From NCBI RefSeq assembly GCF_013249015.1, contig NZ_JABRPL010000002.1, positions 372,001-436,000 on the forward strand: a DNA stretch of 64,000 bases, read 5' to 3'. Under the pieces are notes generated by a model. That model did not search any database. It was not told the DNA's origin and saw only the letters and a program-made list of their open reading frames with translations. Source of the stretch: Rathayibacter agropyri. Lineage in GTDB: Bacteria; Actinomycetota; Actinomycetes; Actinomycetales; Microbacteriaceae. A program made the position numbers and the translations under genes. Positions 17,988 through 27,080 of this stretch are shown in pieces (position 1 is the first letter of the stretch; every line of letters starts with the position of its first letter).

Positions 17988-19688
17988 TCAGCGTCCGAGC
18001 GGAATCTCCACGATCCCCGGCCCCTCACCCGGCGACGTCAGCACGTGCTCCAGCTCGCCACGGGTCGACACCCGCCGGTGGCTCCACCCGTACGCCCGCG
18101 CCAGCGCCTCCAGGTCGACTGACTGCGGGGTGAACTGCACCCGGTCGAAGGCGTCGGGCGACGAACTCGACGCGACCTCCAACCCGTCGAAGATGGTCCC
18201 CCCGCCGTCGTTCACCACGACGAGCTGCACACGTGGGCGCCGCTCGCCCGGCGCGAGCAGCAGGCCACCCGCCTCGTGCAGGAGCGTGAGGTCGCCGAGG
18301 ACGACCCGCGTCACTCCCGCCGCACCGCGCTCGGTCGCCTGGGACGCGACCGCGATCCCCAGGGCGGTCGAGACCGTGCCGTCGATGCCGGCGAGCCCTC
18401 GGTTGGAGTGCACGGTGATCCTCTTGCCCGGAAGGGATCCGTCGGCAACACGGATGAGGCGCGAGGCGCCGAACAGCAAGCGGTCGTGCGGCCAGGTCAC
18501 CCGCCAGACGGCCGCCACCACGGACTCGCGGGTGAGCGGCGCGCGCACGGCAGCGAGCGCGTTGCGGGCAAAGCTCCGGCGGTCCTCCAGAGACATGGTG
18601 CCACCGTCTGGCGCCTCCGCCAGCGCCTCGGGGTCGGCGGCCTGGACGAGCGCGCGGCTTCGGAATACCCACGATCCAGCCCAGGCGCGCTCGGCCCGGG
18701 TGGGCTCCGCGGAGCGCACCACCTCGACGCCGGCGACCCGGCGCGCGCGTCGGCCAGGGTTGTAGAACTGCGGACGGCCCCGGTCAACGACGATCACCTC
18801 CACGTCCTTCCGGCGCAGCAGTTCCGGCACCTCCCGCGAGAGGGTCGGGTGACCGAACACGATCGCGCGGCGCACGCGTCCGCCGAATTCGGCGTCGGCC
18901 AGGAGACGGCGCCAGGCGACGACAACCTGCGGCCCGAAGCGGGCGCCGGAGGACACTTCGGCCAGCAGCGGCCAGTCGCCCGCGCGGGCGGTCGCCTCGG
19001 CGTCCTCGCCCGACTTGTCCCCCGCGATGACCACGGTGAACGGCTCATCGGGTCCGGCTGGGACGCACTCGATCTCCTCCGCGGGGCCGGGCTCGACGGG
19101 GGGAACGGCACTCGGGATATCGAAATCCGGCAGCCGGGAGGAGAGCGGCTCGCGGAACGCGAGATTGAGATGGACCGGTCCGCCCGGATGCAGCGCCGCA
19201 GCGAGCGCGCGGTCGGCGAGCGCCACAGCCTCCTCCGACGTCGACTCGGAGCCAGGAGCGACGACGTCCTCGAACAGCCGAACAGCGCGCCCGTAGAGCT
19301 CGCGCTGCTCCGTCGTCTGATTCGAGCGGATGCCGCGCAGCTCGTCCGGGCGGTCGGCCGTGAGCACGATGAGCGGCACGTCAGAGGCATCGGCCTCGAG
19401 CACGGCAGGGTGCAGGTTCGCGGTCGCGGTCCCGGAAGTGGTGATCACCAGCGCGGGCAGGCCGGTCTCGAGCGCCAGCCCGAGAGCGAGGAAGCTCGCC
19501 GAGCGCTCGTCGATCCGCACGTGCAGACGTACGGCGCCGCGGGTCTCGAGTTCGGCGGCGACCAGTGCGAGCGCCTGGGACCGGGAACCGGGCGCCACAA
19601 CCACATCGCGGACACCGAGCGCGACGAACCGAGTAACGAGGTCGACCGCGAAGCGAGTGGAGGGGGCGACCGGTGAGGAATCAGGCAT
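17988..19688 (-). CDS. menD: 2-succinyl-5-enolpyruvyl-6-hydroxy-3-cyclohexene-1-carboxylate synthase
   Basis: A 566-residue thiamine diphosphate enzyme that joins isochorismate and 2-oxoglutarate. The N-terminus has VVAPGSRSQALAL and HVRIDERSASFLALG. The cofactor-binding part shows NRGLAGIDGTVSTALG, VLGDLTLLHEAGG and NDGGGTIFDGL, all diagnostic of MenD. The ATG at 19686-19688 overlaps the stop of the upstream PLDc_N gene by eight bases, so the two are coupled. An upstream start in frame would lie inside that gene. Confidence 0.95.
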   Translation of the reverse strand: MPDSSPVAPSTRFAVDLVTRFVALGVRDVVVAPGSRSQALALVAAELETRGAVRLHVRIDERSASFLALGLALETGLPALVITTSGTATANLHPAVLEADASDVPLIVLTADRPDELRGIRSNQTTEQRELYGRAVRLFEDVVAPGSESTSEEAVALADRALAAALHPGGPVHLNLAFREPLSSRLPDFDIPSAVPPVEPGPAEEIECVPAGPDEPFTVVIAGDKSGEDAEATARAGDWPLLAEVSSGARFGPQVVVAWRRLLADAEFGGRVRRAIVFGHPTLSREVPELLRRKDVEVIVVDRGRPQFYNPGRRARRVAGVEVVRSAEPTRAERAWAGSWVFRSRALVQAADPEALAEAPDGGTMSLEDRRSFARNALAAVRAPLTRESVVAAVWRVTWPHDRLLFGASRLIRVADGSLPGKRITVHSNRGLAGIDGTVSTALGIAVASQATERGAAGVTRVVLGDLTLLHEAGGLLLAPGERRPRVQLVVVNDGGGTIFDGLEVASSSSPDAFDRVQFTPQSVDLEALARAYGWSHRRVSTRGELEHVLTSPGEGPGIVEIPLGR

Positions 19689-20052
19689 CACGGTGGCCGG
19701 GGCCGTCCGCCTCGCCCTTCTCATCCATTTCGGCGAGGTCGCGCTCGAGCTGGGCGATGCGCTCGGCCTGGAGTCGGTCCTGCTCGGGATCGCGCGCCGT
19801 GCGGATCGTGCCGAGGAAGTCGGGGTCGTCATCGGGCGCGGTGTAGCGGCGTCCGCCGGTGCGCTCGCGACGCGGGCGGCCAATCCAGAACCACAGGCCC
19901 GCGCCGATGACGGGCAGCAGGATCACGACGAGAAGCCAGGACCATTTGGGGAGTGCGCGCACCGCGTGCCGCTTGCTCATGGCGCAGTCGATCACGGCGT
20001 AAACCGTGAAGACGGCGAGGGCCACAAGCAGGCCAATGACAAGGCGGATCAT
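19681..20052 (-). CDS. PLDc_N domain membrane protein
   Basis: A 123-residue protein with two membrane helices (about residues 4-24 and 38-58) separated by CAMSKRHAVRALPKWSWL, the phospholipase D N-terminal (PLDc_N) motif, then a charged tail predicted to form a coiled coil (DRLQAERIAQLERDLAEM). It has no catalytic domain. Function unknown; proteins of this type are often found beside men genes in actinobacteria. A TAGACT box six bases before its ATG suggests a leaderless PLDc_N-menD transcript. Confidence 0.82.
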   Translation of the reverse strand: MIRLVIGLLVALAVFTVYAVIDCAMSKRHAVRALPKWSWLLVVILLPVIGAGLWFWIGRPRRERTGGRRYTAPDDDPDFLGTIRTARDPEQDRLQAERIAQLERDLAEMDEKGEADGPGHRDA

Positions 20053-20180
20053 AGACCGAGTCTACGTCCGGCACCTCGTTCGGGGACGTCCTGCTCGGAT
20101 GCTGGACAGGAGGCTCCCACGGTGCTCACGGAACCGTGTGCAGGGGCCGATGTCAACGGGAGCCGACGTACACTGTCCCG

Positions 20181-20477
20181 GTGAAACTGAGCCGCGCGGT
20201 CGCCGTCTACTCGCTCCTGCGCCTGGCTATGTTCGCCGGCGTCTTCGTGCTGGTGTATCTGCCGGCGCGCACCTTCGTCGACTCCGAGTTGACCGCCGCG
20301 GTCACCGCCGGGTTCGTGGCCGCGATCGCGAGTCTGTCACTCTCGTACATCATGCTCCGCGCGCCGCGCGAGCGGATCGCGGAGGCGATCTACGAGCGCC
20401 GCAAGGATGCTCCGCGCGCACCAACTGACGACGACATCGAGGATGCAGCGGTGGACGCCTCCCGCGACGAACGCTGA
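20181..20477 (+). CDS. DUF4229 family small membrane protein
   Basis: A 98-residue protein with two membrane helices (about residues 8-28 and 36-56) and an acidic C-terminal tail (PTDDDIEDA). It resembles the DUF4229 proteins that sit beside menA/menD in actinobacteria; function unknown. The GTG at 20181 was chosen because TACACT (20169-20174) ends six bases upstream, giving a leaderless start, and because upstream codons are not protein-like. It is the only plus-strand gene inside the men cluster and ends one base before the stop of menA. Confidence 0.75.
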   Translation: MKLSRAVAVYSLLRLAMFAGVFVLVYLPARTFVDSELTAAVTAGFVAAIASLSLSYIMLRAPRERIAEAIYERRKDAPRAPTDDDIEDAAVDASRDER

Positions 20478-21437
20478 TCAGAACGCCAGCGCCGCCCCGA
20501 GGATCACGGCGTACGCCAGCCCACCGAGGCTCGTCAGCTGCAGCGCCAAGACCAGCTCCTTGCCCGTGCGCGCCGTGAGAGTGATCAGGATCGCCGGCAG
20601 GATCATCAGCAGGACAAAGAGCGTCAGCCAGGCCAGCGGGTAGAAGAGCGCGAGGATCACCGAGATCGCGAACGGCACCAGCACCAAGCCGATATAGATG
20701 GCGCGGGCCACCGCCGGTCCGACCAGCACCGCGAGAGTGCGCTTACCGGAGAGACGGTCGGTGGGGATGTCGCGGATGTTGTTCACCATCAGCACTGCGC
20801 AGGCAAAGAGCCCGGCAGCGACGGCGCCGAGCCACGATTCCTGATTGGTGCGACCGATCTGCACGAACGTCGTGCCGACGGTAGCGACCAAGCCGAAGAA
20901 GACGAAGACGAAGAGCTCGCCGAGACCCAGGTAGCCGTAGGGACGACGTCCGCCTGTGTACAACCAGCCGGCGGCGATCGCGGCCGCGCCGACGATCAGC
21001 AACCACCAGTGGCCGGAGAGCACGGTCAACGCGAGTCCGGCGACGGCGGCGAGGCCGAAGAAAACGAGCGCCACGGTGAGCACCTGCTTCGGCTTCGCCG
21101 CTCCGGAGCCGGTCAGGCGTGAGGGACCGACACGGTTGGCATCCGTGCCGCGGACGCCGTCCGAGTAGTCGTTGGCGAAGTTGACGGCGACCTGGAGCGC
21201 GAGGGCAACGGCGAGGCAGAGCAGGGCGCGCACCCAGTGCCAGCCCTCGTCAAGCACCTGAGTGGCGCCGGTGCCAATAAGCACGGGGGCGACGGCGAGC
21301 GGGAGCGTTCGCAGCCGGGCACCGGCGATCCATTCGCGCGGACCGGCGGGCGTCACGGCGACAGCACTGGGCCTGCCGCCGGGCCGCCCGCTGCGGGATT
21401 TCGCCGTTGGCTTCTTCTTGCGACTCGTACTCGACAC
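20478..21437 (-). CDS. menA: 1,4-dihydroxy-2-naphthoate polyprenyltransferase
   Basis: A 319-residue membrane prenyltransferase that attaches the polyprenyl chain to 1,4-dihydroxy-2-naphthoate. The two Asp-rich sites are NFANDYSDGVRGTD and NNIRDIPTDRLSGKRTLA, with eight or nine hydrophobic helices. A basic 40-residue N-terminal extension (SRKKKPTAKSRSGRP) precedes the first conserved segment. The start is GTG at 21435-21437, 23 bp after menE; longer in-frame extensions are low-complexity Arg. Part of the menB-menE-menA operon. Confidence 0.93.
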   Translation of the reverse strand: MSSTSRKKKPTAKSRSGRPGGRPSAVAVTPAGPREWIAGARLRTLPLAVAPVLIGTGATQVLDEGWHWVRALLCLAVALALQVAVNFANDYSDGVRGTDANRVGPSRLTGSGAAKPKQVLTVALVFFGLAAVAGLALTVLSGHWWLLIVGAAAIAAGWLYTGGRRPYGYLGLGELFVFVFFGLVATVGTTFVQIGRTNQESWLGAVAAGLFACAVLMVNNIRDIPTDRLSGKRTLAVLVGPAVARAIYIGLVLVPFAISVILALFYPLAWLTLFVLLMILPAILITLTARTGKELVLALQLTSLGGLAYAVILGAALAF

Positions 21438-21460
21438 GGAGGGAATCCTACCGAGTGGCC

Positions 21461-22603
21461 CTAGCCCGCCCCGGCGGCACCTCGTTCGAGGGCGCGGCGG
21501 TCGGGCTTGCCGGAGGCTAGCAGCGGGATCGCCGGTACGGCGAGGACCGCGGCGGGAGCGGCGGCACGCCCGAGACGGTCCACGACGAGAGCGCGCACGG
21601 CGGCGAGCGCCGGCGCCTCCTGTGCTGTAACGACAACGGGAACCTCGCCCCACTGCTCATCCGCGCGACGCACGACGACAGCGTCCGGCACGATCCCGTC
21701 GCGCAGCAGGCTCTCCACCACGTCGAGCGACACCTTCTCGCCGCCGGAGACGATCACCCGATCGAGCCGGCCCGTCACCCGGAGGCGACCATCGATGATC
21801 GTGCCCGCGTCGCCCGTGCGATACCAACGCTCCCCGTCGAGGACGACGAAGACCGAGGCACTGTGCTCGAGCGCGCCCGCCGCATCGAGGTAGCCCTCGG
21901 CGAGGGTCGCGCCGCCGAGGAGGATCTGCCCGTCCTCTACGCGCATTCGCACATCGTGTAGGGGGACGCCGTCGTAGACGCAGCCGCCCGCCGTCTCGCT
22001 CGAACCGTAGGTGAGGCGGAGTGGCACTCCGAGCGCGGCAGCGCGCTCTCGGAGAGCCTGCGGGGTCGACTGGCCGCCGATCAGGAGCGCGTCGAACGAG
22101 CGCAGCGCCTCCGCCTGAGCAGGATCGCGCTCGGCGAGCTCCAGCAGCCGCGCGAGCTGCACCGGCACGAGGGAGGAGTAGCGCCGCTCCCCCACGGGCA
22201 TGGTGCGGGCGAGCGCGAGGAACGCGGCAGCGTCGAAGCCGCCTGGCCGCAACACGAGCGGATCCGCCTCCGCGGTCACCGAACGCACCAGCACCTGCAG
22301 CCCGGCGACGTAGTGCGTCGGCAGGCAGAGCAGCCAGCGGCCGGGACCGCCAAGCTCGGCCAGCGTCGCAGACGCGCTGGTGAGCAGGGCGGAGGTGGCG
22401 AGCGCCACCCGTTTCGGGGGACCGGACGAGCCCGACGTCTCGATGACGACCGCCACGCGCTGCGGGACGACCTGGTCCTCGGCGGGCGCGACGGCGCCGG
22501 GCGCACGCACCCGGATTGCGGGACCGCTGCCGTCGAGTGCGGCGCGCAGGGCGATCAACACCGCGTCGGGGGCTGGATCGACGTCGGCGAGTGTGCGGGT
22601 CAC
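21461..22603 (-). CDS. menE: o-succinylbenzoate-CoA ligase
   Basis: A 380-residue adenylate-forming enzyme that activates o-succinylbenzoate with ATP and CoA. Motifs are TSGSSGPPKRV (P-loop), GSSETAGG, YRTGDAG and the hinge GRLDRVIVSGGEKVSL, with the C-terminal catalytic Lys in LLASGKPDRR. It is shorter than many acyl-CoA ligases, as usual for actinobacterial MenE. The GTG start at 22601-22603 follows the menB stop by 16 bp. Confidence 0.93.
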   Translation of the reverse strand: MTRTLADVDPAPDAVLIALRAALDGSGPAIRVRAPGAVAPAEDQVVPQRVAVVIETSGSSGPPKRVALATSALLTSASATLAELGGPGRWLLCLPTHYVAGLQVLVRSVTAEADPLVLRPGGFDAAAFLALARTMPVGERRYSSLVPVQLARLLELAERDPAQAEALRSFDALLIGGQSTPQALRERAAALGVPLRLTYGSSETAGGCVYDGVPLHDVRMRVEDGQILLGGATLAEGYLDAAGALEHSASVFVVLDGERWYRTGDAGTIIDGRLRVTGRLDRVIVSGGEKVSLDVVESLLRDGIVPDAVVVRRADEQWGEVPVVVTAQEAPALAAVRALVVDRLGRAAAPAAVLAVPAIPLLASGKPDRRALERGAAGAG

Positions 22604-22619
22604 CGCCGCTCCACCCCGC

Positions 22620-23531
22620 TCAGAACTGCCACGGGAACGGTGACCAGTCGGGCTCGCGCTTCTCGAGGAAGGAGTCGCGGCCCTCGACTGCCTCGTCGGT
22701 GCCGTAGGCGAGGCGGGTGGTCTCACCGGCGAACAGCTGCTGACCGACCAGTCCGTCGTCCACGGCGTTGAAGGCGTACTTCAGCATGCGGATCGCCGTG
22801 GGCGACTTGGTCAGGATCGTCTCGGCCCACTCCACGGCCGTCGTCTCGAGATCGGCGTGCGGGACGACCGCATTCACCGCGCCCATGTCGTAGGCGCGCT
22901 GCGCCGAGTACTCCCGGGCCAGGAAGAACACCTCGCGGGCGGCCTTCTGCCCGATTTGGCGGGCGAAGTAGGCCGAGCCGTAGCCGGCGTCGAAGGAGCC
23001 GACGTCGGCATCCGTCTGCTTGAACCGGCCATGCTCGGCCGAGGCGATGGTCAGATCGCACACCACATGCAGCGAGTGGCCGCCTCCCGCCGCCCAACCG
23101 GGGACCGCGGCGATGACGACCTTGGGCATGAAGCGGATGAGCCGCTGCACCTCGAGGATGTGCAGGCGTCCCGTGCGCGCGGAGTCGATGCCCTCGGCGG
23201 TCTCGCCGTCGGAGTAGCGGTAGCCGTCGCGACCGCGGATGCGCTGGTCGCCTCCGGAGCAAAAGGCCCAGCCGCCGTCTCTCGGGCTCGGGCCGTTGCC
23301 GGTGAGGATCACGACGCCGATGCGCGGATTCGTGCGCGCGTCCTCCAGCGTACGGAACAGCTCATCGACGGTCCGCGGGCGAAACGCGTTGCGGACTTCT
23401 GGCCGATCGAACGCGACCCGCGCGATCCGGCCCGAGCGGTCGTGGTGATAGGTGATGTCCTCGAGTGCATCGAAGCCGTCGACCGGCACCCAGCGGTGCG
23501 CGTCGAAGAGTTCGGAGACCTGCGTGCTCAT
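22620..23531 (-). CDS. menB: 1,4-dihydroxy-2-naphthoyl-CoA synthase
   Basis: A 303-residue crotonase-fold enzyme that closes the naphthoquinone ring of o-succinylbenzoyl-CoA. It has FCSGGDQRIRGRDGY, PGWAAGGGHSLHVVCDLTIAS (oxyanion region) and DVGSFDAGYGSAYFARQIG, all typical of MenB. The ATG at 23529-23531 (MSTQVSELF) has an AGGG site upstream and is preferred over a GTG eight codons earlier. First gene of the menB-menE-menA operon. Confidence 0.95.
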   Translation of the reverse strand: MSTQVSELFDAHRWVPVDGFDALEDITYHHDRSGRIARVAFDRPEVRNAFRPRTVDELFRTLEDARTNPRIGVVILTGNGPSPRDGGWAFCSGGDQRIRGRDGYRYSDGETAEGIDSARTGRLHILEVQRLIRFMPKVVIAAVPGWAAGGGHSLHVVCDLTIASAEHGRFKQTDADVGSFDAGYGSAYFARQIGQKAAREVFFLAREYSAQRAYDMGAVNAVVPHADLETTAVEWAETILTKSPTAIRMLKYAFNAVDDGLVGQQLFAGETTRLAYGTDEAVEGRDSFLEKREPDWSPFPWQF

Positions 23532-23566
23532 GTGCTCGACCCTACTGATGCGCACTGCAACGGCGA

Positions 23567-23609
23567 ATCTCGATACGCCCCCTCCGCGGGGAAAGAGGCG
23601 TATCGAGAT
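23567..23609. repeat. 13-bp inverted repeat between dps and menB
   Basis: ATCTCGATACGCC at 23567-23579 and its exact complement at 23597-23609, with a GC-rich 17-base centre. It lies just beyond the dps stop, so it can act as a terminator for dps. I believe palindromes of this ATCTCGATACGCC type recur between genes in Microbacteriaceae, which would make it a dispersed repeat. Confidence 0.7.
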
Positions 23610-23620
23610 CCCCGCCGCTA

Positions 23621-24166
23621 CTACTTCGCGGTGGAGGTGCGGCGATTCTCCGCCGACACCATCCAGGCGTACTGCTCCAAACTCTGGATGATTGCGTGCA
23701 GGAGGTCCGCGCTCGTCGGGTCCTCCTCGTCCACCTGGTCGTGCACCTCGCGCAGTGTGGCGGCGGTGTTCTCGAGGCGGATGGTGATCAGATCGACGGT
23801 CTCGGCCGTATCGATCTCGCCGTGCGGATACTCGGGCAGCGTCGTCGTCGCGGCGACAGTGTCGCTGCGGCCGTCCGGGATCCCGTGCAGGGCGCGCATC
23901 CGCTCGGCGATGTCGTCGCTGAACTCGCGCGCCGACTCGATGATCTCGTCGAGCTGGAGGTGGAGGTCGCGGAAGTTCTTGCCGACGACATTCCAGTGGG
24001 CCTGCTTGCCCTGCACGTGAAGTTCGACCAGATCAACGAGCACATGCTGGAGGCTGTCGAGCAGCTCCTTCGACGCCTTGAAGCCCTTCTCGGCATTCTG
24101 GCGGCGGCTGGTCTTAGCACCGGAGCCCGCGGGGGCTTCGACGTGGCGATCGAGTGTGGTGGTCAT
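23621..24166 (-). CDS. dps: Dps-family DNA-protecting ferritin-like protein
   Basis: A 181-residue Dps protein with a basic N-terminal tail (HVEAPAGSGAKTSRRQN) that could bind DNA. The inter-subunit ferroxidase motif is intact: HWNVVGKNFRDLHLQLDEIIE. Dps forms a 12-subunit shell that stores iron and protects DNA under oxidative or starvation stress. An AAAGGA ribosome binding site precedes the ATG at 24164-24166. Transcribed alone, with the inverted repeat just downstream. Confidence 0.93.
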   Translation of the reverse strand: MTTTLDRHVEAPAGSGAKTSRRQNAEKGFKASKELLDSLQHVLVDLVELHVQGKQAHWNVVGKNFRDLHLQLDEIIESAREFSDDIAERMRALHGIPDGRSDTVAATTTLPEYPHGEIDTAETVDLITIRLENTAATLREVHDQVDEEDPTSADLLHAIIQSLEQYAWMVSAENRRTSTAK

Positions 24167-24244
24167 GGACCGTTCCTTTCTCTTGAGGTGCTTCTTCGGC
24201 TGGTCACCGCCCGGCTGCGCGGGGTGCGCACGGGACGGACGTCA

Positions 24245-25045
24245 TCAGATCGTGGCGACGGACCCGGAGTCGACGCGGTAGTTCGAGCCATTCACGAAGG
24301 AGGCCAGGTCGGAACAGAGGAACCCGATCACGGCAGCGACCTCCTCCGCCTCGCCGCGGCGCTTCAGTTCCATGTACGGGCGCTCCTCGTCGAGGAACGA
24401 CGAGATCGCCTCGTCAACTGAGGTGCCCCGCTCGCCAGCGCGCTTGTGCATCATCGCGTCGGTCATCGGGGTGTGGATGAATGCGGGCGAGACCGTGTTC
24501 ACCAGCAGGCCCTCCTGCGCGTAGGAGCGCGAGAGGCCCTTGGCGAAGGCGAGGACCCCCGCCTTCGCGGCGCAGTAGGGCAGCTCGTCGTCATAGGGCT
24601 GCACGGCGTCCTCCGACGCAGTAAGCACGAGACGGCCCCAGCCTCCGGAGCGCAGGTCGGAGAGGAACTCGCGAACGAGCCGGACGGGCCCGAGCAGATC
24701 GACCTCGAGGGTACTCGTCCAGCCCTCGTCGTCGATCTCGTGGAACATCCCCTGAGCGCCGGTGACTCCGGAGCACTGGACGAGGATGTCGATCGCGCCG
24801 ACCGACTCGCCGACGCGGCGGTGCAGCTCGGCGAGCTGCTCCGTGCTCGTGACGTCAGCGGCGAAGGCGTGCAGCCGCCCCTCCGGAGCATCGAGCCGCG
24901 CGGCCGCCTCATCAAGCGTGCCCTGGTCTTTGTCCGAAATCACGACCGTCACATCCTCCGCCAGCAGGAGCTTCGCGGTGCTCCAGCCAATGCCGGAGTC
25001 ACCTCCCGTGACGAGGGCGGTGCGGCCGGCGATTCCGAGGTCCAT
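24245..25045 (-). CDS. Short-chain dehydrogenase/reductase
   Basis: A 266-residue classical SDR. The cofactor site is TGGDSGIGW and the catalytic residues are Ser in LTASEDA and YCAAK (Tyr and Lys); CSGVTG replaces the usual NNAG at the third site. Substrate unknown. The ATG at 25043-25045 is supported by MDLGIAGRTALVTGG, where the SDR fold begins; an in-frame start upstream would add a Pro/His-rich extension. An AGGTCTCC stretch upstream is a weak ribosome site. Confidence 0.88.
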   Translation of the reverse strand: MDLGIAGRTALVTGGDSGIGWSTAKLLLAEDVTVVISDKDQGTLDEAAARLDAPEGRLHAFAADVTSTEQLAELHRRVGESVGAIDILVQCSGVTGAQGMFHEIDDEGWTSTLEVDLLGPVRLVREFLSDLRSGGWGRLVLTASEDAVQPYDDELPYCAAKAGVLAFAKGLSRSYAQEGLLVNTVSPAFIHTPMTDAMMHKRAGERGTSVDEAISSFLDEERPYMELKRRGEAEEVAAVIGFLCSDLASFVNGSNYRVDSGSVATI

Positions 25046-25159
25046 AGCTGAGAGGTCTCCTTGCGGGTGCGGTGTGGCATGTGCAGTGTGGCGGGGTATA
25101 TCCGGTCTACGCTCCCCCGGCGCTCCCCTCAATGGGTTGCGCGGACACCGGCGACGGAG

Positions 25160-26974
25160 TTACGCGCGACCCACCTTCTCCGGCGCCAACTCCTCAATGG
25201 TGATCGCGGCGTTGATAAGCGCGAGATGGCTGAGCCCCTGGGGCAGATTGCCCCAGAAGGCGAGGTCGTCCACGGCGATCATCTCGGACATGATGCCGAC
25301 ATCGTTGGGCACCGTCGCGACGAGCTCGTCCATCAGCGCGACCGACTCGTCGTGCCTGCCGACGCAGGCCAGCGCCGACGCCAACCAAAAGGAGCAGGCA
25401 ACGAACGGATGCTCTTCGCCCTCCATCCCGGAGTAGCGGAACATCAGAGCGCCGCGGCCGAGCTCGCCGACCAGGGCGTCGATCGTCGAGACCATCCGCT
25501 CGCCGCGCTCGTACCCGCTCGGGCCGTGGAGCAGCACCGAGGCGTCCAGCTCCTCACTCCCGGGGTACATCACATACGAGCCGAGTACCTCAGACCAGCA
25601 ATGCTCCTCGATCCAGTCGCGAATGCGCTCACGCTCGAAGCGCCAGCGGTCGGGGCTGCCCGCCACCTGACCGGCCTCGGCCAAGTGCACAGCCGCGTCC
25701 AACGCCTGCCAGCAGCCCATCTTGGAGGAGGTATAGTGCTGCTGCTCCTCCAATTCCCACATCCCCGCGTCGCGGTTGCGCCAGAGGTCGCAGGTCGTGT
25801 CGGCCACCCGGGCCAGCAACTGGCCGGTCTGAATATCGAGGACATTGCCCTCATCGACATACATGCGACAGATATCGAAGAGGTCGCCGAACACGCCGAG
25901 CTGGAGCTGGCTTTGAGCTCCGTTGCCGGCGACCACGGGTCCGATCCCCGCATAACCGGGGACGTCGTACTCCGTCAGCGCGGGCGGCGCGGAGCAGTCG
26001 AGCCCGTAGAAAATGTGGAGGTCCGGCCCGTGGGCCTTAATGGTGCGCAGGAGCCAGGAGAGAGCGGCGTGGGTCTCCTCACGCAGGCCGAAACGCACGA
26101 GCGCGTGCACCGTGTAGGCGGCGTCGCGCACCCAGGCGAAGCGGTAGTCCCAGTTCTTGCCGCCGTTCGGTGACTCCGGCAGCGACGTGGTCGCGGCCGC
26201 GGCGATCGCTCCGGTGGGCGAATAGATCAGCAGCTTGAGCGCGAGCGCGCTGCGCTGCACCGCCTGGGCCCACGGACCGTCGTAGGAGAATTCCTCCGAC
26301 CACGCCTGCCAGCTGCGGATCGTGCGGTCGATGCCGCGGTCGACGTTCTTCGCGACCGGGAAATGCAGGGGCTCGTCGTGCGTGGCCGAGACGACCAGGA
26401 CGTGCCGGACGGCGTCCTTCCCCGCTGTCACCACGAAAGATCCGGTGAGTTCATCGCCAGCACCGGAGGGGGCGTCATCGCCGTCCGGCCCGTGCTCCTC
26501 GCCCGTCACACCAATCGTGATGTCGCCGGCGCGGATGAGGGAGCGGCCGTCGGCGTTCTGGATCCACGGGGAGAAGGTGCCGAGGCCGGTGCCCGGGCGG
26601 ACCGCCCAGCGCATCCGCACCTCGCCGTCGATGCCGTCGACTCTGCGGGCTAGCTCGGCCCACGGGAGCCGGCCGGCGATCCCGGTGACGAGCGCATCGG
26701 TGACGCGGACGGTCCCCGACTCGGTGGCGAAGGTGGTCTGAAGCACGTTGGTGTCCCGCACGTAGGCCCGCGTGACCTCCGCGGGCTCGTCGGGAGCGAG
26801 TTCGACGCAACCTCCGGACTCGGCGTCGAGGAGCGCGGCGAACGCAGGCGTCGAGCCGAGGTCCGGAACGGGCATCCAGTCGACGCTGCCGTCCCTGGCG
26901 ATCAGAGCGACAGTGCGTCCGTCACCGATCGCGGCGTAGTCGCGCAGGGGCCGGGTCGCTCGGGGTTCCGCCAT
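25160..26974 (-). CDS. GH15 glycoside hydrolase (glucoamylase/trehalase type)
   Basis: A 604-residue cytoplasmic protein of glycoside hydrolase family 15. The N-terminal beta domain begins IGDGRTVALIARDGSVDWMP, typical of the bacterial trehalase/glucoamylase group. The (alpha/alpha)6 barrel shows YRFAWVRDAAYTVHAL and later WGNLPQGLSHLALINAA. Mycobacterial relatives hydrolyse trehalose, whereas others act on alpha-1,4-glucans, so substrate is undecided. The ATG at 26972-26974 follows TACCGT by six bases, another likely leaderless start. Confidence 0.88.
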   Translation of the reverse strand: MAEPRATRPLRDYAAIGDGRTVALIARDGSVDWMPVPDLGSTPAFAALLDAESGGCVELAPDEPAEVTRAYVRDTNVLQTTFATESGTVRVTDALVTGIAGRLPWAELARRVDGIDGEVRMRWAVRPGTGLGTFSPWIQNADGRSLIRAGDITIGVTGEEHGPDGDDAPSGAGDELTGSFVVTAGKDAVRHVLVVSATHDEPLHFPVAKNVDRGIDRTIRSWQAWSEEFSYDGPWAQAVQRSALALKLLIYSPTGAIAAAATTSLPESPNGGKNWDYRFAWVRDAAYTVHALVRFGLREETHAALSWLLRTIKAHGPDLHIFYGLDCSAPPALTEYDVPGYAGIGPVVAGNGAQSQLQLGVFGDLFDICRMYVDEGNVLDIQTGQLLARVADTTCDLWRNRDAGMWELEEQQHYTSSKMGCWQALDAAVHLAEAGQVAGSPDRWRFERERIRDWIEEHCWSEVLGSYVMYPGSEELDASVLLHGPSGYERGERMVSTIDALVGELGRGALMFRYSGMEGEEHPFVACSFWLASALACVGRHDESVALMDELVATVPNDVGIMSEMIAVDDLAFWGNLPQGLSHLALINAAITIEELAPEKVGRA

Positions 26975-27080
26975 GCCCTCACGGTAGGTGGCGCTTGATC
27001 CGTCGGCTTGGGCTTGCGGAGGCGGCGGGCGGCCTGTACCGCGGGCGTACAGCACCGCGGGAGAGCCCCACCGAACGGGG